DNA of 64,000 nucleotides from Oryzias latipes. Lineage: Eukaryota > Chordata > Actinopteri > Beloniformes > Adrianichthyidae. Positions 34,393 to 46,240 of this stretch are shown here, one piece after another (position 1 is the first letter of the stretch; every line of letters begins with the position of its first letter). The stretch lies in assembly GCF_002234675.1 (NCBI RefSeq), contig NC_019864.2, forward strand, positions 20,214,582 through 20,278,581. The letters are read 5' to 3'. The notes beneath the pieces are model-generated. The model was given only the letters and a program-made list of their open reading frames with translations, did no database searches and was not told where the DNA came from. The translations under genes were made by a program, and so were the position numbers.

Positions 34393-35432
34393 TCAAAACT
34401 TTGAAATAAAGAAAAAAGAAATAGATCTCAAATTTAAAAACTGAGTAAATAAAAAAGGATCATGAACTATATAAATCAGGCTTATGAACATTACAGTAAG
34501 GCTTTCCTTAGAGTAAAAATCAGATCAACTAATTATCATTTGAACAATAGAAAACAATGTTTTTATTTATTTATGAAAGACTTTCTCCTTACACAAAATG
34601 GAATGTCATCCGGAAAGAAGATTTTCATGAATTACAAAATGAGCATTTTCTGTGATTTTGAGAACAAAATATTCATTCATTCATCCAAAATAAAATAACA
34701 AAGTAAAAGGAAGAAAAAGACAATTTCAAGAATTTTTATCCACATCTTTTAGCAAAGCATCTGATTTCAATAAAACTGACTCCTCATCAGTGTCTTAAAC
34801 AGGACAGAGGACACAGAGATGTTGGTAGTCTCTGCTTTTTGCTCCTAAATCATAGGATGCTCACAGGGAAACTACCTTCTCTGCCTTTTTTTAAGCCTGT
34901 GGAGATGTAGGATGATGTGTTTTTCTTCTTGATGCTTTATCAAAAGCTAATCAGATTATTTATTAATGAATTCCCAGTGTGACTCAAATGTTCAGTAAGA
35001 AATGAAGAACAGAAGTGCAATCAGCTTTTCCCTCATCTACTGTACCGCAGCTGAGCTCAATCCTAAAACCGCAAGCAGCTGCAGGAGGATCATCCGTTCA
35101 TTTGCGAGGAGGATGATCTGACAAACGCACATCTTTGAGAGCGTCGTGCATTTTTTTCTGTCCTGAAAAAAAGAAATTATTAGACAAACTTTTATGAATC
35201 TCGAAAAAGTTCATGGGCTCATTTTTGCAGCATGTCTAGCCTGTTTCATTTTTACCACTGAGATTAGGATGGAAAGGTGAAAGTTGAGTTGTGTAAATCC
35301 GTAGTTTTAGCACGCGCTAATCCAAACCACTGACTGGAATGTGAAGGATGGAACGGATGTGAGGGATGTGAGGGGTGCGCCTGCTGGGAGAGTTCAGAGA
35401 CAGAACTCAAGAAACAGAATCCACCTGGAAGG

Positions 35433-38400
35433 ATGCATGCAGGTGAGTGAGTTCCTCTGATTTCACTTCCTGTTTGATTTTCTTCAGGCTGGCATAGAGA
35501 CTTTTTGCTCGATGAACATGGTCTGGTATCAACATATATAGTTTGCATTCAGGGAATAAGGTTAAAAAGTTAGGAGTTTCTTACCATTATTGGCCAAAAT
35601 ACTTCCAAAGTTAGATTTATTTATTTTTTATTTCTCTTTAAGAAATTGTTTTCCTTACTTTCTCTGTCTTTTTGTCTCACTCTTTTGTGTCATTTATTCA
35701 TGTCATCAACATGATTAATATTTTTGACTGTATTTTCAGTGATGCTTAACAGTCACGTGCACTTAAAACATACAGAGGTTTCTATCTTATGTAATAGCTG
35801 GACTATACAGAGATACACTTTTTATATAACTCTCTCAAAACTTTGTTCACTGTCTGCAGACCATCAGTGTATTTGTTGTTATAAGTGTTTTTTTTTCTTT
35901 TCGTTTTACTGGCCATTGAGCCCAGAGCCAGATTGTTCCTCACAACTGATCTGAATCTGCTGGAAGTTTCCTCTTGTCTCTTTGTGCTCGTAACATTTTT
36001 GAAGCTGTTTATCAGAATCTTTTCTAAAACATATTTTTAATGCAACTTTTTTTAAAAGGGCTGATTTAGTTTCTTTGTCAGTGCTTTTATTTAACGTTAA
36101 ATCACTGTTGTTAATTCAAACTTAAATAAACTACATTTTACAGTATATTTATTAGCCTGGAATGATTGTAATTTTTTCTTATTTGTTTTTTCTGCTGGGC
36201 ACTTTGACCGGACTGGTTGTGAAATGTGTACAAAAACTGAAACTAACTGATCTCATTTTAATCAAAAAGATGTATTAACCCACAAAATGAACTTACAAGG
36301 ATGGATGAAATATAATTTAGAATTTAAAAAAATTAATACGTTCTTCTAGGCTGTGTAATTCCTTACACAGCTGTTGTAACCTTCAATAAAACGGGCCAAC
36401 AAACTATGTTAACATTTTTCCTCATTCCTTGTCTTCTCTTCTTCCAGCTTGCATATTCCTCCTGTTGATTGAGGAGGGATTTTCTTTTGCACAAAAGATC
36501 AAAGGTAAAAAGAAGTCCCAAAACTTTTTTTTTTCCTTAAAAAACGTTCTAAATCTTCACACATACTATTTAAAATGAGGGAATTCACACAATTTTGCTT
36601 TTATAATAAATGTCAGAAGTATTTTTGTGTTCAATGACACGTTCTCACGGGTCATGGCTGTCGTGCTGCATGCAGATGGAGGATCAAAGGGGGAGAAGTT
36701 GACTGATCAACCACAGAATCCTCGCCACTGTGGAACCTGGGTTCGAAAAGCAGATGGCGGCAACTTCAACTCCCCAAACTACCCAAATACCTACCCTCCA
36801 AACAATGAGTGCCTGTATGTACTAGAAGGTAACCTATAACAGACACACAAGCCTTGCTCTTACAAAAACTGACTTTTTCCCCATTTTTTGCACGTATTTT
36901 TTGCACGTAAATACAGGTGTACCACCTGTATTTTTTTTAAGATTACATGTTTCTGTGTGCAATCATCAACGCCTTTGTCATGTCATTTCTCTTGAGTTGC
37001 ACGACAGACAGCATCCAGGCCCACATGCATTTAATCTCTTAAAGGCAGAATGCATTTTCTTCTTTCCAGATTTCCAAGGTTGTGTGAGTGAATTCTGCTC
37101 TTGAAATTTGAGGTTGGATTAAAAATGCTTTATCTGTAACTTAACGTATCGAGATCACGGTGGTTGGGCTTTGCCGGCATGTGATTAAGGAGGGGACAGA
37201 TGTACAGATGGAGTGTGGTATTTATTTTAAACAGCTATTACAGATGCAAACCAACTCTTATTTGCTTTTAGACACTCTGAGTATCAATATTTGTGGCTGG
37301 AAGAGCAACTCTAAAGTTTTAGACAGTCAAAAAACTTTCTTTTCTTGTATATATATTTTTTTATGCCTATGTGTACAATTTATGAATATTACCTAGTTTC
37401 TGCCCAGAATCTCCTCTGTGGTAACAGGGTTTCTCTGACTCTCTTCCCACAGCTCTGCCCCGTCAGAGGATAGAGTTGCTGTTCAACAAGCTCTTCCAAA
37501 TCGAACCGTCATTTGAGTGTCGTTTCGACCACATTGAGGTTCGGGACGGTCCCTTTAGCTTCTCGCCACTCATCAAACGGTACTGTGGCTCAGCCAGTCC
37601 TGGTCGCATCTTCTCCAGTGGACGCTTCATGTGGATCCGCTTCTACAGTGACGACGAGCTGGAGGGGAGTGGCTTCTATGTCCAGTACAAGTTTACTGCA
37701 GGTGAGTTGAAAGTGCACAACAAGGTGTACTTATCACTTTATGGCATGGCTTTTACAGTGGAGTTCTTTCATAAAATCTGTGGTTAAAATTTCTTCCTGA
37801 CATAACATATTATTGTCTCTGTCCCACGTGTGTCTTTGTGATTCCCCCTGAAAAAGACCCAGAATTTCATCTCCATGTGGGAGGACTGTTAAACCCTATT
37901 CCAGGTATTTCAGTGTCTTCTGCCCTTTATGGGTTATAAATAAAAATGCCGAATATTGTCTTAACAGCTTACTTATGTTGTGGCACAGATTGTCAGTTTG
38001 AGGTGACGGGGCTTGACGGCCTGATTCGGTCCACTCAAGTGGAAGAAGAAAACAAGCTGAACCCAGACCAGGCAGTGGACTGCATATGGACTATACGAGC
38101 CCCAGCAAAGACTAGGGTACAGCTTGAGATATGTCCAACATGTTCTTACTAAATACCTAGATAGAGCTTTAATAGATCCCATGATGGAGAATTTGATTAA
38201 ATATTAATGATAGATGAGAAGAGATGGGAAGATAATGATAACAAATAATCCTACTTTGGGATACTTTTTTGCAACTAACTTTGCATTCTACTTTTTTATC
38301 TAAACAAATGTCGGCCATCTTTGTAAAAATATTAAAACCAGACAATGAGTTTATGGATCAGAAAATCCTTTTATTCCAACCATTAACACTTAAAGAACCA

Positions 38401-41390
38401 CTTAGGTCAGTTTCCAACTACATCCCAATAGCAGCCACAAAGTCTTTCTTCGCCCTCTGAGGCTCTGACATGTATTTGTGTCATTGTGACTATTATGATA
38501 AATACAAATGAGCTGGGGTGTTTTTTTGGCATGAATAAAACATAGACATAATGTGAAAGTAGCCTTTGTTTTTAAAATATGAATGACTTGACAGACGTTT
38601 AAAAAAAAAAGACACCCTGTACCAAATGGAATCATCGCAATGCAGCAAATTACTTAATAGGTAGTGTAATGTCAGCAGTGAAAAAAAGGCACATTTGTTT
38701 TTACCATTGTTTGTTCATCTCAGCCAGAAATTCATAAATCAGAACTAACTAAGTGATCCTATACTGACTGTATATGTTGTGGATCCTGCCTCTGGCTCGT
38801 CTCGCGCCCCCAGCCGTCCCCCCACTCATCTGGATGAAGCCCATCTGCTGGACTATTTAAACATGTAGTTGTAGAGTTAGATAAGTTAATTATCTATATA
38901 AATAAAATTGAATTGAATTATAGTGCCCTATAATTTGGAGTACCTTTATGTGCAAACTGGTTGTGTTTACTGATCTCCAATTGATTTTCTGTGGTACACG
39001 GCGCTCCAAAATCTGTCAAAATATTTTAGCATGACTTAAACTACAAAGCTGCATGGCTTGATGGATGTTGGAGCCTTAACAGCTACTATAGTCAGGAGCC
39101 TCGCCATGAGTGACCTCATGCTTCAACTGTGGATGAGTTGAATAAAATGTAGTCCTTCTTTCAAATTAAAAACATTCTCATTTTTCTTTAACCACAGAGC
39201 CACAATGGATGGGTAAAAGAGCTATTTGTGGCTCCAGAGCCTCACACTCTGCATTAATCCAATTGTGCATGTAACTGTTTGTGTTTGAACAAAGATAAAC
39301 TCGCACTCCGTGAAAAGCTCACAGTATCTCTTTTGACCTCAGATTTACCTGAGATTCTTGGAATACCAGATGGAAAACTCAAACGAATGCAAGAAGAACT
39401 TTGTGGCAATTTATGATGGCAGCAGTGCCATTGAGGACCTAAAGGTGATACGCCATCTTCATGCAGACTGTGTTATGACCCCCCCCCTCCCCACACACAC
39501 CCTCTCACTTTCCAACACAACTCTTTCCTTCTGTGCCATACCTGCACACTTTTAATTCCAAATTTTTAACACATTACTAACAAACAGCATATGTCCTACA
39601 GACCCTGACCTCAAAAAGACCACACATGCACAAGTGTCAAAGAAAAAGGTGTGTGGTTTTTTTCAGGCCAAGTTTTGTAGTACTGTTGCTAATGATGTCA
39701 TGCTGGACACCAGTTTTGGAGTAGTGAGAATGTGGGCGGACGAGACCAGCCGTCTTAGCCGCTTCCGGATGCTCTTCACTATCTTCTATGACCGTGAGTT
39801 CATCATCCATTTCAATCTTTACTTCTTTTCCTAAATACTTTTACATATTTTATTAGGTTTTCAGCAGAGGTAACAAATATAGCAAGTAAATTAAATATGA
39901 AATTTAAAATGTCAGGAGTGCTAAAAAGTTTCAAAAATGATCAACCCCCCAAAAAATGTCAGAGAATTTCTCCTTGTCACATAAATTAAAGTTTTTTCTT
40001 TATCTGCTTCTCTGCATACTTTCCATCAGATACTCTATCCATGTGTTCTGTTTCAGCACCTTGTATGGGCAACACATTCTTTTGCCACAGTAACATGTGC
40101 ATCAACAACTCTCTGGTGTGCAACGGCATGCAAAACTGTGTCTTCCCATGGGATGAAAGCAATTGCGTCGGTAAGTTGGTGTTAAATCACTGCTTAAAAA
40201 CTGCTCTTCGATCATCTTGGCTGCTGTTTTTTAATAGGTTGTGTTTTATGCTGTGAATTTATGTTTTTTTGCATTTAAGTTCCACACTGGCCCTCCTTTG
40301 GGATTTGTGGAAGCAAATGTACTAAACAGTTTTTACTGAAACAAAATAATCACTCATTGTGACTCAACAAAAGCATTGTTTTAGGAAGTATATACAAAAC
40401 CTTTCCAGACACAAAATTGAGTTCAGTTTAGGTTTATTGGTGGATGAGTTGTTGTCTGTCAGTGTTCAAGGATTATTTAAAGGTTCTGACGTCTCTCTGG
40501 CAAATGTACGCATGAACTTCAAAAGAAAGTGTCAACTAAAAATTGTGATGTAGCAAAAATCGTGAAAACATTCATTTATTTCTTTCAGAGAAAAAGACCA
40601 GAGGCGTCTTTTTACATATAACAAAAACACAGGCAACAATAATCTGTGTGTCCACGGGGGTGGTGCTGTTGCTCCTCATTTTCTCCATCATGGTGCAAGT
40701 AAAGCAGCCCCGAAAAAAGGTAAAGCTGATCCAGAGTTTAAAGTCATGGACGCTTATTTTATTTGCTAATTTACAGTCATATGTTGAAGGTGATGGTTCG
40801 AAAGAACAAGCTGTTTCAACACGCTGACCTCCCAAAGATGTTCGACCCGCTGCACTATGAGCTCTTCACTCTCAGAGACAAGGTCGACTTGAACACTTTG
40901 GTATCCATTTTTTTCACATTGTTTTGAAATGTCATTCATATTCCAGTTTTGTTCTTTTTAGGAAACATCTGGGGAGCTTAGGGAGATGCCAACAGAGCTC
41001 CAGGCGCTCAGGAGATCATCATCGGGATCCCGCTGTGTTCATGAACACCACTGCGGCTCGCAGGGGTCCCTTAACTCCATTAAAGCTACTCATGGTCTGT
41101 ATTTAGGAGGGGGATCCATGGAGATCCCCCCCTTCAGGGTGGACTGCCAGGCAGCCTTGAGAGACTACAACAGCAGCTTACTGAAGAAAAGCTGGCCCAG
41201 CGTGAAGCAAAGCCAAATACAGAATCATCCTGGGGTTGGGGATCAAGTAGTGTGGCAGCGGGATAAAGTGGTGGAAGAAGAAGATGATGATGAGGAGGAG
41301 GGAAATTACCATTTGTATGTGCGAAGAGCAGGAAGTCAAAGAGGCAGATACAAGAGAGCTCAGCAAAGATCTCTGTCGATGGACCTTTAA
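35433..41390 (+). CDS. neto2: neuropilin and tolloid-like protein 2
   Basis: Twelve exons join in phase to 546 aa: 35433-35442, 36448-36504, 36676-36828, 37453-37701, 37857-37904, 37989-38116, 39343-39444, 39667-39793, 40057-40170, 40589-40719, 40790-40882 and 40962-41390. NETO proteins are single-pass auxiliary subunits of kainate-type glutamate receptors. Domains in order: signal peptide ([18 protein letters not shown]), CUB1 (about 41-155, starting CGTW and including [15 protein letters not shown]), CUB2 (about 174-290, starting CQFEVTG), LDL-receptor class A (about 293-329, [17 protein letters not shown]), TM helix (about 346-366), a juxtamembrane [10 protein letters not shown] block, and a cytoplasmic tail with [15 protein letters not shown] and [18 protein letters not shown]. 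The [13 protein letters not shown] linker and the end SMDL (human NETO2: SIDF) favour NETO2 over NETO1. Exon 1 contributes only MHA plus one base. Confidence 0.88.
38755..38925. repeat. interspersed repeat fragment in neto2 intron 6
   Basis: A GC-richer island (gatcctgcctctggctcgtc onwards) followed by a TA/AATTG-rich tail (aaaattgaattgaatta). It looks like the truncated 3' end of a dispersed repeat; the family is not identified. Confidence 0.4.
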
Positions 41391-41655
41391 AAAAAAAAGG
41401 TTGACACAACAAAGACAGAGGATTCCCAAAGATTTGCCTTTTTCGTTTGCTTTTTTTAATAAGGCCAAAAATGTGACACGTTTACCTGTGAAACTGGTGA
41501 ATGCTCTTGAGTGAAAAAAGTGTAGAACATTCTATCATTCTGATTTTGTGAAAAACTGTTTTGCTAAACTTTGCTGGAATTTTGTTAAAAATGCATGATA
41601 TTGACAGTGTGATTTTGGTGAAAATATTACATTTTAGTCTTTGTTTCTTGTAAAT

Positions 41656-41661
41656 AATAAA
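41656..41661 (+). terminator. polyadenylation signal of neto2
   Basis: AATAAA about 265 bp after the neto2 stop, in an A-rich context. Confidence 0.55.
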
Positions 41662-44120
41662 AACAAAAAGTCATTCATCACCCTTGGTTTGGTTTGGGGG
41701 AAGTCCTTACTTAACCACATTTTTATATTGCAGGTATTTTCATCGGAGTTTGACTCTTTAACCTGATTTCCATGGGGATTTAAGGCATGACTTCTTTATT
41801 TAAACAAGCACAGCTCACCTCAAATAAAACAATACAAGCTTTGTTTCATTTTCTTTTTGGAGAAATAAACATCAATCTTTAACCTGTTTTCTACAGGTAT
41901 AGTTGGTATAAAAAGCAATATTTAAAAGAAAGGAGAATTGAGAAGCACCAAAACCCGATTCACACATTAGAATTAGTGGCTGCACAGTGAATGTTATTCC
42001 CACATGGAGATGGGTTTTTTGCTGTTGGAGCAGTCACCACATTTCAATCCGCCTTGGGGTTCAGTCAGCAAACCTCCATGGTTCATTTATTATATTCAGT
42101 AAATTCACCAGGCTGATAATTAATGGAGCAACTATGCACCCTCACAGGTGAAAACATGAACAGGGCTGGAATCATTTTGAATGACTTCATTCCATTGCTA
42201 TGGATCACAGCAAATGTTTGTTCCAGTAATATTCAAAACAAAGCTACCGGTAATTTGCTGTGAGTGGATCCTGTAAGTTTCACTCCAACTATATTTTCAT
42301 TTATTTTGAAAACATTCCCAGTGGTCTTTTAATTGTTATAATGCTGTTTTAGCCAAAATTGGAATCTTTTCCACAGAGCGGCAGGAGTTCATCAGAAATT
42401 CACCTCTTAGTTGTGAGTGGGACCGATGGTGCCGAAGTAAGCTTCTGCTGATTTTCCATCATTTCTTTGTTTACAGTCTCTCCTGCTAGCTTAGATCCCC
42501 TGAAACCCCTAACCTAACATTACAGAGGCAACAAAATTGGCTAGCAATATTGGAGCTATCTAGCCGTACAGTTTTGGGCCAGATGTCAGCTCAGATGAGG
42601 AAAATAAAGACTCACTGTTTATCTGTTTGTCTGCAAGTGGATGCATCAGAATGACGCGGAGCAGGGCCTGCCCATTACATTTTCTAGATCACAAGTATGC
42701 TCTTTTTCAAACGGCCTTTTAAAATGAAAAAAAAATACTAAAATGTAATTTTACACTTATATTTTTTTAGATATATCCTCCATCACGAGAAAAAAATACT
42801 ACCAAACACTTTTAAAACTTTAAAAAGACCATTTTCATCTGAATGGGTCTTAACTGCTGTGTTCATGCAACGCAGTGGGGCTATTGGATTCAGTCATTTC
42901 TGTTACGACAATCAAAGGGTTTGAAGCGTTTGACCTCCTTTCCTGTGATGTAAAAAATGATTTTGACAGTGCAATGAATGCATATTTTTGTCCACTGAAG
43001 TGAAAATGAATATGATTATCTTGTGTATCAAAAAAAAGGCAAAAGATTTTGTTTCTTTTCAGATTTATTTGCAATTGCATGTGTTGTATTTATTCTATTT
43101 TAATCATGAAATTTGCCAAGAACCTGGCTGAATCTAAGCCTTAAGTGAGTCTAGTCGAGCTCACAAATTAGTAATATTTGTGTTATTGAAATCATTTTGG
43201 CATTAGTTTTTAAATATTTGTAGTAAAATCTCATCCAGGTTTAAACAGAAAGTTGAACTGTCATTGGCTACTCACAGAAGACATTATTCAAGTTCTATTC
43301 AGGGGGCCATGGGCTGAATTGTGACTGAAAATATTTGCCAAAGAATTCAGGTGTTTCAGGGTTCAAACCTCTCTCAAGTTAAAGAAACTATTTATCTATT
43401 TTAATCCAGCACATCAGTGAGAAACACGTTCCTCATGGTGTACTCACCATATCACAGAGGCATTGCGATGGACTCTTTAGGCTGCAGAATGTGCTCATGA
43501 TAGGATATCTGCTCTAGTTTCAATAAACTGTATGTGCCCTTGTCATGCCTGAGAATCTCACACATGCTCACTGGTTCACGTTGAGGATCAGCAGAAGGAA
43601 ATGAGACAGTCTCTAATTTCCTGACTTAGCTTCCGCTCTGATTCAACCCAGGTGGAGATTCCTTTGTTCTGCTCAGTGGTAGGATCAGGATGCTATGCAG
43701 GTCAGAAGATCACAACTGGCTTTGGCAGGATGGAATTTGTGATTTTGAACGATAAAATGACAGAAACATTAATAGGCATAATGGAACAGCTAGATAGCTG
43801 CATTTTGAATCTGAAGAAAAAAGATGACTACAATAAAAAAAAATGTTTGCAGAGAAATCTCCCATGAAATGAGCAGTGAGTGAAGTTCCCTTTGCTGTCA
43901 AAAGATGCTCAGAAACTGCAGGAAACTGACAGAAAAAGCAACAGTCTCAACTAAGTCAGAGGACAAGCTTCTGAAAATTAACACCTGTGTGAAGACGTAG
44001 CTTCAAGCACAACTTAACTTATTGTTTAGGTAGGTCTCAGTTTTAACTGCTAGGAGAAGACTTTAAAGTTGTGGGGATAAGTTGGTAAAAGAATGACGTA
44101 GCTATGATGTCAGAATAGCA

Positions 44121-44291
44121 CAGGGGTGGGCAATTCCAGGCCTCGAGGGCCGGTGTGTCTGCATGATTTCCAGATAGTCTTGCCCTACTCATGACTGATT
44201 ACCTGGTTCAGGTGTGTCCAGCCAATTAGAACATGCCAGAGCAGGGTATGCTGGAAACATGCAGGAATGCGGCCCTCAGTGCCCACCTCTG
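44121..44291. mobile_element. hAT-type MITE, 171 bp
   Basis: It starts CAGGGGTGGGCAATTCCAGG and ends GTGCCCACCTCTG, an inverted repeat with one mismatch in the outer 12 bases. A perfect 8-bp duplication, GAATAGCA, flanks it (44113-44120 and 44292-44299). Eight-base duplications and CAG...CTG ends are the hAT signature. There is no coding capacity. Confidence 0.92.
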
Positions 44292-44429
44292 GAATAGCAG
44301 TTATGCACTAATATGTCAACGTTTAAAATCTTTGGTTTATGATGCAGAATTTTGTAAGTCCTCTAAAAGGTGAAAGGATGTGTAAAGGTGCAATGAACAC
44401 GTTTTCGAGGTGTGATGGTACAGGGCTGA

Positions 44430-44600
44430 TTTGCTGCATCCATGATTGGGGGCTTTCATTCTTCAGGGTCATGCAATTCCTTCTGGTAGGTGCTGGTTAA
44501 AGATGGTCAGGGGTTCATCCTACAAGAAGATAATGATCCAGAGTCTCAAGACTGGAACCCATTTTCCCTGTTCAGGTTTGAAAATCTGCAACATCTAATT
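44430..44600 (+). repeat. possible Tc1/mariner transposase scrap
   Basis: The frame at 44490 reads GFILQEDNDPESQDWNPF. This recalls the DNDPKH and SPDLNP blocks of Tc1-like transposases with the part between them missing. Weak; no inverted ends seen. Confidence 0.25.
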
Positions 44601-44689
44601 TTATCCACTGTGGCCTCAGACAGTACATTACAGAAAAAGATAATAGTATCAAGGTTTTTAAGGAGGAAGGGGGGGGCTATTCTTCTGGT

Positions 44690-45355
44690 TGGGCTGGAGA
44701 TTGCACTCTCTGTCCCCCTATGCTTCCCTGCTCTCTGGCATTTGGGGCCCCTGTGACGGTCCTGCTGGCCTGGGTGGCAGACGTGTTTGCTCTGCGGGTG
44801 GTCGTCCTCTATATCTGCTATGTCGTACAGGTGTTGGGGGCTACCACTGCTGCTTCAGAGGGGGTCTTGGAGTGGGGATGACCAGGCACTCTCCCTCTCT
44901 TTGTTACATTCAATCATCCACCTTAGAAGATCATAAACACTCACTCGAGCACAGGTGCTAGCTCATCTTTGCACAAATAGTTTGTGTGACTGAATGAAAT
45001 GTTTTACATGTGTTAGTCTTAAGGCATAAGTATGCATGTGTGAACGGTAGTTGTATTATGTACATGTTGACATGATTATGTGTAGATTTTTGCAGCCAGC
45101 AGGTATTTTTGTAACATTCGAGAGTGTGTGTGGACAGGTCCCAGCCCTTTTCGATTTATTAAACATCTAAACCTGACAGCAATGATTATAAACATGTAGC
45201 AACTTGTTGCTTTATGTTGCTTTATGAATTGACCCCCCCCTTCTATAATAACCCCCTTACCCCCCTCTTTTATTCCCTCCTCTTATTTTCCGTCCAGTCC
45301 AACAAAAAGCGGTTACAAATATGATCAAATAAATAAAGTTTCGTCTAAATTACAA
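44690..45355 (+). repeat. probable 3' end of an old LINE
   Basis: Non-coding and GC-richer at first, then ending tccgtccagtccaacaaaaa and caaataaataaagtttcgtc. The ending resembles the 3' UTR tails of fish L1-like retroposons. The 5' part and any ORF are absent, so a truncated insertion is inferred. Confidence 0.4.
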
Positions 45356-46240
45356 GAGGGGTTTATTCAAACATACACCTTATGTGTCAGAAGATCCACA
45401 AACCATATTGTAACAGTAAAATATGTCCAATACAAGAGGCCTTTAGCTCTCATCTGTTTGCACAGCTGTTGGACAGGACAAGTTAGAAAAAAAAAAGGAA
45501 AGGATTAAGGTTACAGAAACATCCAATAATATTTCTTTATTCCATGACTGGAGATAAATTCAGGCATCAATAGGGTTACAACTTTGACTCAGCTTTCTGA
45601 ACCAATAAAAACACTGAAATAATTATACACATAATGATATCATTTTTCTTTATTTCCTGTGTTTGTGTGTGAAAATAAATTCATGACTGCATAAAGAGCG
45701 TACCAGACACAAGCTGGGATTATTCTCAGAGGTATGTTAAACCTTCCAATAGCTTAAACACAGGCGTGACAGTGCAGTTTGTGAATTCCTTTATTTCTGC
45801 TATAACTGCATTCCTTTGAGGTCCATCGCCTCTTTAGTGTTTGAAAACATTTGCATAGCAAGACAAAAAAACACTTCATTGGTCAAAAGCAATAAATTAG
45901 AAAATGACACGTAACACAACATTATTTGACAATGTTATAATATCTGACAAAATAGTCCGTCAATCTTTTTATTCGTATTTGTCAAAACTTCCGGATCCAC
46001 CAAATTATTTGAGTCAACATGATTTTGGCAGATTTCCTGACTTTCCATTGAAATCCACAGCAGCAACAACACCTCCTGTAATGTTCTGTTTTTGTTGAAA
46101 AGTCGAATAAATCCTTCATCCTTTTGTTCCTTTCCTCCTCAGTTCACTGAAAACGTCCAGTTTGAACTGCCATGGCACCTGTCTTCTTTGTGCTCATAAC
46201 ACGTATCGCAGCACAACAATAAACGTGGAGAAGTTCTCTG

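Larger units (their letters stand above)
27240..35432. other. 8-kb gene-poor interval
   Basis: No supported exon between cyren and neto2. It is mostly AT-rich, with repeat fragments listed separately. The last part (about 35030-35430) has more balanced composition and probably contains the neto2 promoter and 5' UTR. Confidence 0.5.
41662..46240. other. intergenic between neto2 and tmem116-like
   Basis: No supported host exon. It contains the hAT MITE at 44121, a possible Tc1-like scrap at 44430 and a probable LINE 3' end at 44690-45355. The rest is AT-rich and unassigned. Confidence 0.5.

Noticed and set aside
40986-41514. Minus-strand open frames over the last neto2 exon
   Set aside because: Shadows of the NETO2 cytoplasmic tail, which has an acidic repeat-like coding sequence.
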